Assembly (NCBI GenBank): GCA_027257055.1
Contig: JAPVLO010000019.1
Span: forward strand, 13,907,001-13,971,000
Source of the DNA: Cephalopachus bancanus
Lineage: Eukaryota; Chordata; Mammalia; Primates; Tarsiidae
Reading direction: 5' to 3'
Length of the DNA: 64,000 bases
Shown: piece by piece, positions 12,450 to 23,766 of the stretch
Layout of the letters: every line of letters starts with the position of its first letter
Numbering within the stretch: position 1 is the first letter of the stretch
The notes under the pieces: model-generated
Told to the model about the DNA's origin: nothing
The model's database searches: none
The model's input: the letters and a program-made list of their open reading frames with translations, nothing else
Translations under genes and position numbers: made by a program

Positions 12450-12790
12450 ACTTTTTATTCAGTCTTCATTCATTCATTTATTTTCCTACCCATTCAAGGG
12501 TATGGATGGTGAGCAGCTCAGGGCTAAGGTGGGAAGCAGCCCTGGCCAGGATGCCATGCCACAGTAGGATGCACTCACACACACCGACACTCAGATGGAG
12601 ACTATGTAAACACACCACTTCACTCTACCAACACAGTTTTGGGATGTGGGAGGAAAACAGCATACTTGAAAAAACCATGCAGACCTGGGGAGAACGGGCT
12701 AACTCCATACAGACAGTGATACCAGCTGGGAATTTTTTTTCCCCTCATGAGCCTTATAGCAAAATGACTTTGAACAAAACAAAACTATTT
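12450..12790 (+). other. Possible ancient vertebrate LINE/RTE-like repeat
   Basis: The words TTTGGGATGTGGGAGGAAAA, CATGCAGACCTGGGGAGAAC and GCTAACTCCATACAGACAGT form a phrase I associate with ancient vertebrate repeats (LINE or RTE-like), followed by a decayed tail. I cannot name the family. The 135-codon open frame across it is therefore unlikely to be a gene. Confidence 0.4.
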
Positions 12791-12814
12791 GAAGTCCTAT
12801 TCTATTTTGTCTAT

Positions 12815-13425
12815 TCTTCATAAAAATATACTAGATAGATACTATTATTCCACCTTTTTTACATATCAAAAACTGTGCCTTCAGAAAGATAAATATCTTA
12901 TGCTTTCACTCATATGTGGGAACTAAAAAAATGAACTCATAGAGAGTAGAATTGTTATTAGAGCCCGAGAAGAGTAGGAGAAAGAGAAGGATGAGGAGAA
13001 ATTGGTTAATGGATACAAAATTACAGCTAGGTAGGAGGAATAAGTTCTCATGTTCTGTAGCACTGTAGGGTAAAAATAGTTAACAATAACTTATCGCATT
13101 ATTTTCAAATAGCTGGAAGAGAGGATTTTGAATGTTTACAATATGAAGAAATGATAAATGTTAGAGATGATGGATATGCTGATTACCCTGATTTGACAAT
13201 TACACATTGTGTACATGTATCAAAATATTCCTGTGTATCCATAAATGTGTACAATTATTGCATGCCGACTAAAAGTACAATTAAAAATTTAAAAATCTAA
13301 ATTGTGCCTTCATGAAGTTAAGGCAACTTGCTCAAAAATCACATAGTTAGTATACAGAAGAGCAAAAGCTGAACCTTGTACTCATAAGTTTTGACATCAG
13401 AAGACATGCTTGAAACTACTGCTCT
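12815..13425 (-). mobile_element. MIR SINE, antisense, split by an L1
   Basis: Left piece (about 12815-12888) has ACTATTATTCCACCTTTTTT and CTGTGCCTTCAGAAAG. Right piece (about 13299-13425) continues with AGTTAAGGCAACTTGCTCAA and CACATAGTTAGTA. Removing the L1 insert and one target-duplication copy restores normal MIR order. Confidence 0.8.
12889..13298 (+). mobile_element. 5'-truncated L1 3' end
   Basis: Starts inside the L1 3' region with ATCTTATGCTTTCACTCATA and TGTGGGAACTAAAAAAATGA, continues GGGTAAAAATAGTTAACAAT, and ends in an A-rich tail. Flanks AACTGTGCCTTCAGAAAG (ending 12888) and AATTGTGCCTTCATGAAG (ending 13317) form a target duplication of about 18 bases with two mismatches. At about 410 bases it is a typical truncated retrotransposition product. 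Confidence 0.9.
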
Positions 13426-16319
13426 CTATATTCTAAGAGAGAACAGTTTTTCTAAAACCCTCTCAGAGAAAATAAAATTAAAAGATGAAATCCTTTAAAT
13501 CTAAATGTTTCTAGAACAAATTATTTTCATGCATTGCTTAAAACAAATGAAATACTAATCACAAATCATTCCCATTTCTTCATTAAAGCAAAATGAGGGA
13601 ATCTGTCTAGTCCAAATTACTATATATACCTAAAAAAAATAAAATGACTTTATAAATATTCTATTCTTCAGATTAGTTAAAAGATGGATTTTAAATATTC
13701 ATATTTTAGAATTTTAATGCTGTACTATTAACTATGAATTTGAAAAATTATAAATGTTATATTAACATGCAAATGAGAATCTAATATATCTTGAATTCAT
13801 CACCAAAAGAGCATGTATTATTGATAAACTAACTAGGTATGATTCTAGATTGTTGACAAAACATTTACGGGCAAGACCCCAACAGAAATGCAGTGCTAAA
13901 ACTGAGGCAGTCCCAGGCATGTTGGGATAAATTGATCTTCCTAATTCTTGAAGAGCCTCAAGTTACCAAAGAAAGTTACTGTCCAGGAAATATACAAGTT
14001 CCTGGGGAAACATCCTTACAATGTGATTTAGTTCTAGAAAATACGCATGTGAAATTATATACTTTCTTGAGAAATTGAGCAATTATAATTTTGCAGCTTA
14101 GTCAGGACCAAGTTTCTACAGCTAGAGAATAAGTTTTAAAAATTTATCTAGTCCAGGACCTTTCTCCTGGGGGAATATTTTTAAAAAGTGTTTGAGTGGT
14201 CAAATATTACAAACTCCTCTATTCAGCTTGATTAATATATGAGAGAATAGAGCATCACCCAAAGTTTTCATCTTTATATGCAACATAATTGGCATATCCA
14301 CTATTTACTACTTTAACACACACTTAATGTTAATTCTGGCTAGAGGAATGAGAACTACAAATTCATGAAATTCATAATACTTTGCAAAATTGTCTTGCTA
14401 TGATGCATCTGAGAAAATGTCCTACCACACATAGTCAAAAAAGACTATGTTTATATTTTATTACTAATTTACTAGATAGCAGCAAAGAAATTTGTGTAAG
14501 TTAAAGGTGAATTGAATAGAATCCACTATTTTATGGTCATGACAGATAAAACTAAGTGTGGACCAGCCCTCTAACGAATTTGTCCTAGAGACACTAAACT
14601 AAACTAAGCAAATAAATTAATTTAATTTAATTACTAATGGATAATTTTCAAGTTCACCACAACTAATTAAAGTAATTAATTAAAGTAATTTAAAATATAA
14701 AAATAAATTGCATTTTTCAAAATATGAATGAATCTTAGCAACATAACATTGTTAGAGATGTAAATTCTAAAATATCACATATAATAGAGAACTTTTTAAG
14801 AAGGTAAAAAACAACTAAGAAGTACACATTTCTTAAGGAATATATACAAATATTAAAAAGCCATATTTAAAAAAGAAAGAAATGGTGATCACAAAAATCA
14901 GTTGGAAAAAGTAAGGATACCAGGTAGTTACAGGGAGCCATACAGTTAGTTTGGATCCTAGGTTCATAGTAACAGGGATGTCAAAAGAAAAAGGTATATA
15001 CATTTTAAGAGATGTTATCTATGTATTACTTTTTAAAGCTGAATTAAATTATGGTGGCAATGTATAGTCTGACATTTGCTCAACCGTGCTTCCATCATTA
15101 CCTTTGACTGTCCTGCCTATTGCAAGGTGACGCTATCATTCATTTGATTAATGCCATAATTTGAGTGAACATTACACTTAAAATGTGTGTACGTTTTTTG
15201 GCACCCCCGTATATTGCATTCTTTTAAATAAAGATAAATACATGAATTAATAAAAGCAAGCCATGCAGAGAAAATGAGGAACGTATGTCATGTAATAAAG
15301 ATTAAAATTCTTCCAATTCTGAGCACTTGAGGTTTCTTAAAATAATATACGAGCTTATTGCCCTATTTAAATTCTCACTACTGGTGTCAGGGAGACCAAT
15401 GAGAAAGATCTAGGTTAATTTTTGTGCCTCCAGTGTTGACTGCTCCATTTCGCCTACAAATCTCAGATACAATCTCTCAAAACTTCAAAAGTGTCACATT
15501 GCCCATGAAATAAAGACCAGGTCATGAGGCTCCACAATGCAGATAAGGTCATTTTTCTCCATCCTCTCATTGAATCACACATTCAGTCTTGTGGTAGAAA
15601 CTGGTGCTGGAGTGTTCTCTATGTTTCAGTATCTCTTCCTTCCTGTCTAAGTCCTAATTACCATGTAAGCACTAGCACATGGTCCATCACATCCACAAAT
15701 TACCTAGTCTTAAATCAGTTTCCACTCTGTACCCCAGAGCATATTATATTTTTGTAATTGGACTTATCTACAGTATTATATTTCATCTTTATAATTTAGC
15801 AAAAATTTGTTGACTTCTTTGAGTGAGGCAATAACTAAATTTGGAAGCAAAAAACGTGCAATGCTCTCAAATAATTTATAGTCTAGAATTATTTACATTT
15901 CTATATCACTTATCCTACATGATGATAAAAGAGACACTATCAATAGGTTTCACCTTCATATATTTGCTAGTACTCGCCACACAGAAGGTAACTAACAAAG
16001 ATTACTTTCAGATTTACTTATCTTATTTTCTTTAACTTCAGAGCCCACTAACCTAATCAAAACTACCGTCATACTGCATTTTATATCTTTTACATGATCA
16101 TGTCTGTATAAATATTGCAATTCCTGGCCGAGTTGCTTTTATCTTCTCACAGAAACAGCTGTGAAGAAAAAACTCACACCAACCAAAAACTAACAACCTA
16201 CTTGCAAAATCTAGAAAAGTTTTCTGCTGAAATAAGCATCACAATTCTTGCACTCAATCTCAGAGAAGAGACCCTGAAGCTACTTCCTCAGGTGGCATGT
16301 CTTAAGTTTTTGTTTTATT
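13426..16319. other. Unassigned, very A+T-rich DNA
   Basis: No gene or confident repeat seen across almost 2.9 kb. At about 14590-14700 there are TTAATTTAATTTAATTA-like runs, simple A+T-rich DNA. Open frames at 15524, 15841 and 16115 are under 80 codons and unremarkable. Confidence 0.4.
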
Positions 16320-16663
16320 TTGTTTTCTCAAGTTGCTATAACAAAATACCATAAAACTGGTTAACTTATAAAGGACAGAAATTTATTTCTCATATTTCTC
16401 TTGGACTCCTCTGAAGGCTGGGAAGTCCAAGGTCAAGGTACTGGCAGATTTGGTATCTGGTGAGAGTTTCTTTCCTGGTTCCTGATGGCGCCTTCTTGCT
16501 GTGTCCTCACATTGTTTAAGGGGGAAGACAGCTCTCTCTGGGTCCTTTTTTCTAAGGGCACTAGTCCCATTCGTGAGGGCCCTGTCTCACAACACTCTCA
16601 CTTTGGTGCTTAGGTTTCAGTAGAGGAATTTGCAGGACACACACACATTCATACTCTAGGATG
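16320..16663 (-). mobile_element. MLT1-type MaLR LTR, antisense
   Basis: Reverse-complement MLT1 landmarks: GTTGCTATAACAAAATACCA, AGAAATTTATTTCTCATATT, AGGCTGGGAAGTCCAAGGTC, GCGCCTTCTTGCTGTGTCC, GGGCACTAGTCCCATTCGTG, and an end near CACACATTCATACTC. About 340 bases, a near complete solo LTR. Confidence 0.88.
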
Positions 16664-16665
16664 AC

Positions 16666-16760
16666 CAGAGACAGTTCTGCCTCTTTTACATGTATTGTCT
16701 GTGATTCAAAATGGCAAAGCCACTTTTAACCCATAAATATCGAGTCATTATCTCTTGTAT
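16666..16760. repeat. Source copy of a 95-bp local duplication
   Basis: Bases 16666-16760 recur at 17346-17440 in the same orientation with four mismatches by eye. This copy immediately follows the MLT1 LTR and is not itself a repeat I recognise. Confidence 0.9.
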
Positions 16761-17345
16761 AAAAAAAGGTTACAACAAATTATACCAAGACTATATGCCC
16801 TAAAGTCCCAGTTTTTAATTCATTATTATTGGTAAGAATATAACTGTAGGTCACTACAAATTATCCAGAAATAAGCAGCCTCTGATTATGAGAACAAGGA
16901 ATGTCTCTTCAGTCTTCGAGCAAGAATTAATAAATGGCAAATGGAAATATGAATCTTGTGTAGAGGTTGATCACATCTTCTAGCTCTCTAAGTCAAGACT
17001 GAGAAGAGAACTCTTATGGCACAAGAGAGGGACTGTATCGGTCCCTCGATCATCAACAGGGTCTGTTTTCTCTATCTTCTTTATTAACTGACCCCAGTAT
17101 TGTAAGCACATTGTTACTAAAATGCCAGGGACTGCATTGAGGCTCTATTGCTCTCTGCACAGAAGGGCAATCAGAGTGAGTATTGCCAAGGAAGAAGGCT
17201 TATTTATTTATTCATTTATTTATTGGTCAGAGTCTCACTCTGTCACCCAGTCTGCAGTGGTAGTGGCTTGCTCATGGCCATCCCAGCATTGACCTGCTGG
17301 GCTCAGGCGATCCTTCCACCTCAGCCTTCCAAGTAGCCAGAACTA

Positions 17346-17440
17346 CAGAGACAGTTCTGCCTCTTTTACATGTATTGTCTGTGATTCAAAATGGCAAAGC
17401 CACTTTTAATCCATAAATATTGAGTCTTTATCTCTTGTAC
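17346..17440. repeat. 95-bp filler copied from 680 bp upstream into the Alu linker
   Basis: Identical in order to 16666-16760 with four differences. Its left edge joins Alu sequence at ACTACAG, and its right edge is followed by AATAAATA, which may be residual Alu linker. No poly(A) or target duplication accompanies it. Confidence 0.88.
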
Positions 17441-17450
17441 AATAAATATA

Positions 17451-17940
17451 TGTTGGGAGCCAGTCACGGAGGCCCACTGAGCATTAGGGATCAGGAAGGG
17501 CCGTTGACCCCAAGACCACTAGGATGCACTCGGGAGCTATTGACCCCATTTCCTTCCCCTTTCTACTCAGCACTAACCAGATTAAGCTCCTGTGAACTCA
17601 AAACATAAAAACTCTGAGACCAGGACAAACACAAGCTAACTTTAGAAGCTCATTGCTCCCATTCTTCCACAAACTACAGTTTTGGCTTTCACACAACTTA
17701 TAATTCAAACTTGGGTCACATTTAAGAGCCTTAGTATTGGTCACAGGCTTCTGGGTCATGATCTTAGGATTTATTGAAGTTGAATAAATGGATTAAGGTT
17801 TCATCTATTAGGTTATGGGATTATACCTGAAAGAACATCCGGTGGGTGGGGAATGCCCCTCACACACCCGACTATGTATAAAAGACCAGTTGTAATTCCC
17901 ATTAAATGTTTTCTGCACTAGACTGGAGTCCAGTCTCTTT

Positions 17941-17982
<42 letters not shown>

Positions 17983-18058
17983 TTCTTCTTCCCCCCAATC
18001 GCCGACGCCGTCTCCACCTTTGGGGTACCCTGAACCCAGCAGGAGCTGGACTCCCGCA
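17451..18058 (+). mobile_element. Class II endogenous retrovirus solo LTR (ERVK-type)
   Basis: It begins TGTTGGGAGCC and ends GGACTCCCGCA, imperfect inverted ends with the TG...CA termini of a retroviral LTR. A six-base target duplication, AATATA before and AATATG after, fits class II elements, and the TGTTGGGAGCC start resembles betaretrovirus-like LTRs. A TATA-type box (TGTATAAAAGA at about 17875) and an ATTAAA poly(A) signal at about 17901 mark the plus strand. A CT run at about 17946-17986 lies downstream of the R region. No internal viral genes adjoin it, so it is a solo LTR left by recombination. Confidence 0.85.
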
Positions 18059-18189
18059 AATATGTATATTGTAGAGACAAGGTCTCACCAAGTTACCCAG
18101 GCTGGTCTCGAACCCCTGGGCTCAGGCAATCCTCTCACCTTGGCCTCCCAAAGTGCTGGGATTACAGGCTTGAGCCACCACACCTAGCC

Positions 18190-19770
18190 AGAAGAAGACA
18201 TTTAGTTGGGTGATATCAGCCAAGGAGAATGGAAGATCAACCTCAAATTCATGTCTCTGATCAATTGAAATAAAGGGGTTATATAATGGGGGAAGAAATG
18301 TAAACTAGCAATTAGGGAAGGATAAGAAAGTAACTATATTGAGTGAGGGATCTGGCAGTCTCATTATCTGGATGCAATGTTCTGGTGAGTTTTAGGCTCT
18401 TGCCTGAGGGTCAGGTTCCTAAGGAAGAAACCCAAATAAGCCAAATGTTTGTTTTAAGTTTTAAGACTGGGAGGGTCAATTTCTATGATTTTTCATAAAA
18501 CCCCTTAAATATCAGTTCAACTGGGAAATTGGGTCAGTATCAACATGAGTGTCAGCACCAGTGAAAAATACTCAGGTCCATTGCAGCTGTGGGTGACCTT
18601 GTGAACCAGTTCTTAGCAATGAAATGAAAATAGACATGTCTTGAGTGGAACTTCCACAAAAAAAGTTATTTTTCTAATTAAAACAAAAATGAACTCATCT
18701 TTTCTTCCTGGCCCTCTCCCCTTCACAATACCCAGGATATAGATATAATGCCTGGAGTTGCTGCAGCCACTTTGTAAGCATAAGAATAAAAGTCACACTA
18801 GGGTTGTAGGTACAGAAACTAGAATACACCTTAGTCCTCAGCAATTTCCTTGATCAGTTATGTTGACTCTGGACTGCTCAGCTCTTGACTTCTGGTTGTG
18901 TAAGAAAGGCTCTCTCTGGTTGTCAGTATGCTACTTTTCCTGACTGCAGCCCCAAACAATCCCCACTAACCTAACATCTCTATTCTTTAGTCAGAACCAA
19001 GCTGGATTCACCTCCTATGCAGAGAATGAATAGAACATGCAAAGAGGGGTATGAAGATTAGAAAAATTTTCTTTAACATTAAAGAACATAACTTCAAGAA
19101 TAAATTTTTTTAAAGGATACTAATTTTAAAATTAAACTTGTGAAATACTATCTTCTGTTCCCAATAAAATTCAAAGTACAAACCTGTGAAATATGAGTTG
19201 AGGGATGAGATAAGATAATATATTAATATGAAAAGAAATTTGGCAAGGAGATAAGTTGAAATAAAAAGGAAATAAATGTAAAATAAAATGGTAAAATTAA
19301 TATTTTCGTGAAATTAGAATGACTCAAGAGTCCCTAAAGAACAAAGGCAACACTGCTGAAAATTGAATGAATAGTAATGTGTACAACAAATTTGGGCAAC
19401 TGCCTCCATTATATATGTATAGACCATAATATATGTATTATTTTAGCAGATAAAATTTTATATATTTAACCTGCTAAAATATATAAAAATGAGCAGAGAT
19501 AAAATATATAAAAAATGAGCAGAGATAAAAATGATGAGGGAAGAAAAGGTAGACGTAGAGAAATGGCATGCAACACAAAATCTGTTCCTGAAGAAGAAAG
19601 TATGTTCCTGAAAAAGAAACCATTTTTTACAGAAACATAATGAATCTAAATTATAACAGGACAATGTATTCCTACACAAAAGAAAGTTTTGAGTCTATTG
19701 ATATGATTAGCAGCCAACATTAATAAGGACAATAACCTGAACTGATCCTGTTGAAATTAAATTCAATGAT
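18190..19770. other. Unassigned DNA, possible old LTR/L1 trace at 18.64-18.8 kb
   Basis: No gene seen. ATAATGCCTGGAGTTGCTGCAG and nearby words at about 18740-18780 resemble an old LTR or L1 3' UTR that I cannot name. The part after 19050 is A-rich and simple. Confidence 0.35.
19478..19531. repeat. Two-copy tandem repeat, unit about 26 bp
   Basis: The words ATATATAAAAA and TGAGCAGAGATAAAA occur twice in direct succession. A second small two-copy repeat with GTTCCTGAAGAAGAAA and GTTCCTGAAAAAGAAA lies at about 19584-19623. Confidence 0.85.
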
Positions 19771-19786
19771 GAAAAACAAGACTGGG

Positions 19787-19901
19787 AGCCGGGCTCGGTG
19801 GCTCAGCCTGTAATCCCGCACCTTTGGAAGGCTGAAGTGAGTGGATTGCCTGAGACTGCGGGTTCGAGACCCGCCTGGGCAGCAAGACCTCATCTCTACA
19901 A

Positions 19902-19940
<39 letters not shown>

Positions 19941-20102
19941 ACAAAATCATCGGCCGTGGTAGCGCATGCCTGTAATTCCGGCTATTCCGAAGGCTGAGGT
20001 GGAAGGATCGCCGGAGCCCAGCAGGTCGAGGCTGCGGTGGCCGGGAGCGGTCACTGCACTTCGGTCTGGGCGACCGAGTGAGACTCCAACTCAAAAAAAA
20101 AA
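19787..20102 (+). mobile_element. Young Alu dimer with (AAAT)n linker
   Basis: Starts AGCCGGGCTCGGTGGCTCAG and ends GAGTGAGACTCCAACTC plus a poly(A) tail. Exact 16-base target duplication GAAAAACAAGACTGGG (19771-19786 and 20103-20118). The middle linker has grown to about nine AAAT units at about 19901-19941. The 124-codon minus-strand open frame over it is a shadow of the Alu. Confidence 0.97.
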
Positions 20103-20455
20103 GAAAAACAAGACTGGGTTTAGTTTTTAACTAGGTTGGAAAGTTTACTTACAAAAAAAAAAAAAAAAACAATAAATACCAATAACAATAAATACCAGAA
20201 AGCAATGGGTAGTACCAACTGGTTTGGAGTAGTAGAAATTATAAATCAAGAAATACATACATAATATGTTTTTATGTGTGAAGAACAAAGAAAAACATCA
20301 GATATGTAATCATTCAAATATAAGCCCATTATATTTTGAATATGAAAAATTTAAACATCAAATTTTAGTCACACAAAGAATTCATCAAAAATTAAGGATT
20401 TGGTAATGCAGAATGATTTTGTTATAATAACGTATGTATTTGGATAAAAATATTA

Positions 20456-20754
20456 TTTTTTTCTTTTTTTTTTTTGAGTTGGAGTCTCACTCTGTTACCC
20501 AGACTGGAGTGCAGTGGCCGCTCCCGGCCACCGCAGCCTCGACCTGCTGGGCTCCGGCGATCCTTCCGCCTCAGCCCTCCAAGTAGCTGGAACTAACAGG
20601 CACGTGCTACCACGCCAGCTCAATTTTGATTTATTGTAGAGATGAGGTCTCGCCAAGTTGCCCAGGCGGGTCTCGAAACCGCAGGCTCAGGCAATTCACT
20701 CACCTCGGCCTCCCAAAGCGCGGGATTACAGGCTGAGCCACCGAGCCCGGCCTG
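20456..20754 (-). mobile_element. Young Alu dimer, antisense
   Basis: Poly(T) then GAGTTGGAGTCTCACTCTG at the left; TGAGCCACCGAGCCCGGCC at the right. Exact 14-base target duplication GGATAAAAATATTA (20442-20455 and 20755-20768). Same diagnostic positions as the copy at 19.8 kb, in opposite orientation 350 bases away. Confidence 0.97.
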
Positions 20755-20768
20755 GGATAAAAATATTA

Positions 20769-21764
20769 AAGAAAAACCAACAAAAAACTTCCTTTTAAGA
20801 TGCGCTACTTTCCATTTTCTTCCAAATGTTCTGTATTTTTCCTAACTGAATCAAAAAATTTTAATCACCTTTTCTTTTCTTTCTTTTGAACGAATTTATA
20901 ATAGGTCAACTCTAGCACATTGCTGCGTCTTTGAAAGCTTCTCATAGGATTTTAGTAATGTTTGGAGTTGAAATAAGAATTTAGAACATCATATTACTTA
21001 TTAAGTAGTATTATGTTCTGATCTGTTTTATTGTGACTGACAATGTTTCTAAATCAAATTTGCCATTTTGCCTATGACAAGAAAATATTGGGCAAACTGT
21101 ACATTTATAACTGTCTTTGAAAATTATGAAACTTTAGAATCTGAGCATATGTTCTCAATGTGCAAACCTATTCAGTAGTGCTTTTTGTTTTTAATGTAAA
21201 GTCATAAATATTTTGCAGCTGTAAGTTTGCCTCCAGTGTTTTATTTTCTCACTCATCTTTCTAGTTTTCTATATTTATTTATTTATACTGAATTTTACTT
21301 AACTTACTGATGTATTTTTTATCCCTAATATGGATTACTTTTTAACAAACATTCAGTATAAATCATAGACCTTTTCTCAGTAAGCATTGCACTTTTCTAG
21401 AGTAAGCAAAGCCATAGGTTTAACCGAAGAGAAAAATGTCATTTTACTTTCTTTTTGCTGTTTTCTAGAGTGATGAAGATTATCATGGTAGAGCTCAGCA
21501 CAGTACTAGCCTTTGGCAGTGAACTAGGGAGATGAGGCTGTCAGCTCAAAGAAATATAGGCACTTTAAAAAATGGATTGTTTATGTTGTTATCTGGAGGT
21601 GAGTTTATGGGCTCTTGGACTATTAACAACCTTCAGACACAGAGAAATTCACAGTGAGAGCCTCAAGCAGACCCAGGTATAACTGATTCTCAGTACCACC
21701 TTTGTTTTCCCACTTGCCATGGGGTTTGTCCAGGAGATGGTGAGATTCTTTTGACTAAACCCAA
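20769..21764. other. Unassigned DNA
   Basis: No gene or confident repeat seen. Confidence 0.4.
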
Positions 21765-21930
21765 GTTGAGGCATCCAGAGTTTGACATTCTAATTCCTGC
21801 TCTGCCCCTGGCTTGCCAGCAATCTCTGCTAAGACATTTATCTGGTCTGTGCCTAAAGCAACATACAAAGTGAGAATAATATTTTGATCCCAACTCTCTA
21901 GGATGCTGTGATAGTTAACTAATAATTTAT
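21765..21930 (+). mobile_element. MIR SINE
   Basis: Sense MIR order: CCAGAGTTTGACATTCTAAT, CCTGCTCTGCCCCTGGCTTG, a decayed GACATTTATCTG block, AAAGTGAGAATAATATTTTG, CTCTAGGATGCTGTGATAG. Diverged but colinear. Confidence 0.7.
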
Positions 21931-22629
21931 TTTGAAACTAAGAAGAGACATAGCTATGCTTGAAGTTTTCAGTATATTCAAATACATGCTTTAAAAACCC
22001 AGTATCACGATTTTCTCATACTCGATTACCCACTATAAAAATTAGGTGGAAATAATTTAAGAAGGAAGAGGGTTTTCAATAAGCAGCATTACATGTTAAA
22101 ATTCTGGATCAACAAATGTCTACTGGACCTTAACATAAAAAGGTTATTTCACCTATTCCATGGGTAAGCTTTCTTTCCTTCTTCAATCAAATATAAAATT
22201 TATTTTTTTATAAAACTTAATATACCAACATTTGCATTATTATGTGATTTTTCTGGTGTTAACTTTTTTTATTGCTGTGGCTTCAACAATTGAATGAGGC
22301 AAAGAATTAATTCATAGATATCTATGACTTTTGATACTATCCTTCTATTATTCTAAAGTAGCCATCTTCTCAGTGGTTATATTGATGCAGTTTTTCAATC
22401 AATGATTGTCCTTATAGAGAAGTCATATACTACTAAGAATATATATTCTCTCATGTATGCTTCCTTTAGTTTCTCACAAAAATATAGTCTGCTATCTGTT
22501 ACATTGTTGAAACATGACAGCAAATACCATTGCTGACAACAAAGGTAAAAGGTATACAAACACAAAATCAAAATGCTATTTTTTATTGACAGGTAGCATA
22601 GCATGAGAGAGCTTTAATTTCTTTCTTTG

Positions 22630-22770
22630 AAATTGTGGTTAATAAAGATACTCACTACCTAGAATTGTTATAAAGATTAAAAGATCTAATCATTTAAGGT
22701 TTTTACTACAGTGTCTAGCACATAATAAGTAATCAATACATTTTATCAGTTACCATTATTCTATTACAAG
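22630..22770 (+). mobile_element. MIR SINE, 3' half
   Basis: TACCTAGAATTGTTATAAAG, then AGTGTCTAGCACATAATAAG and TCAATACATTTTATCAG match the MIR 3' half, whose hallmark is the AGTGCCTGGCACATAGTAAG block. Confidence 0.8.
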
Positions 22771-23342
22771 AATACACAGCATCCTAGCCATGCTAAAGTT
22801 CTGAATTGCCAATCGGCAAAATCCAATGTTATTTGTGTTTTTAAATATGTTAGAAAACTAATGATATTTCTAAAACTATTGATTTCACTTGAAGACAGGA
22901 GCCTTTGAAAAGTTATGTACAATATCAACGAATAATCTGATTATTTTGTTCAATTTTTTATGCAGATACCATGATGAGGTGATTCAATGACTTCAAATAC
23001 ATTTTTCTTGCCTACAGAAAGTTTGTATCTGGATTTGTCTGTCACTATGCCTGGCTTACAATGAACATTCAATATATAGTACTTTTTATTATTTTTACTA
23101 TGGCTCATATTTAAACAGATTTCATAAACTGCCTTGTATTATTAGCTCAGTATTAAATACATATTGCAGATAGTGAGAGAGGTGACTTCTAGATAGAAGT
23201 TGAAGGAAGACTTTGAGGCAAAATTAAATCTGAACTGGTAAAAACTGCAAGTTAGTCATTATTTTGTTGCAATTAGTGTTGTATACTTGTACTTTGATAT
23301 TTCAGGGCTTTCATACTTCAACATTAAAAACAATTTACCACA

Positions 23343-23708
23343 ATGATGGAAAAGGAAGAAATATATGCTGATGAAATTTCAGACGTCAAAGGTGAATTCA
23401 GTGAACTTAATAGTGACAGTGAGACAGATAGTGATGTAATGATGGAATGTAAGCAAAGAAATATATTTATACATAGATATACTGTATATAATATATATTT
23501 AGTTTATAATCTGAATAAAAATACAAACTATGAAATGCCAGTCAGAGTGGTGACTTCTGAGGCAAATACTGGACATGTCTGCAACTTCCATCTGTATTAT
23601 GAAAAAGGTGACCATTTAGAAAAGACCGTTTCACTTGTGCTTAATGACAGAAGTTTGCAACAACCAGCTTCAGATTTTTTTTTTCTTTTCATCCACTCTC
23701 AGTATTAG
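23343..23708 (+). pseudogene. Possible piggyBac-type transposase remnant
   Basis: A 121-codon open frame. Residues 1-34 are acidic, rich in Glu, Asp and Ser (for example ELNSDSETDSD), as in the N-terminus of piggyBac-derived (PGBD, Looper-like) proteins. Residues about 65-110 read VVTSEANTGHVCNFHLYY then a KTVSLVLNDRSLQQ segment. This resembles the part of piggyBac transposase around the second catalytic Asp, where a GYVxNF-type motif is followed by a VxxLV stretch. The middle of the transposase is missing, so this would be an internally deleted, dead copy. I did not find the expected TTAA flanks. The match is by eye and weak; chance remains possible. Confidence 0.35.
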
Positions 23709-23766
23709 GAAAGTGAACAATTTGCTGATGGCGAATATGATAAGATAAAATATTTTGTCCATTGCA

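Larger units (their letters stand above)
17186..18189 (-). mobile_element. Alu, antisense, interrupted by a 95-bp filler and a solo LTR
   Basis: Right arm in antisense at about 17225-17348 (AGAGTCTCACTCTGTCACCC to AGTAGCCAGAACTACAG). The left arm resumes at about 18066-18189 (TTGTAGAGACAAGGTCTCAC to TTGAGCCACCACACCTAGCC). The linker that normally joins them is largely replaced by the 95-bp duplicated segment, and the 608-bp LTR then lies between that segment and the left arm. A TTTATTTATT run at the left end is the former poly(A) tail. Confidence 0.88.

Noticed and set aside
12416..12823. 135-codon open frame
   Set aside because: It spans a repeat-like stretch with vertebrate LINE phrases and a CA-rich part; no protein domain seen.
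17808..18187. Arg/Glu- and Ser/Leu-rich frames on both strands
   Set aside because: They translate the CT run of the solo LTR and the neighbouring Alu.
19720..20094. 124-codon minus-strand frame
   Set aside because: It is the reverse strand of an Alu, with the AAAT linker read as repeated Tyr, Leu, Phe and Ile.
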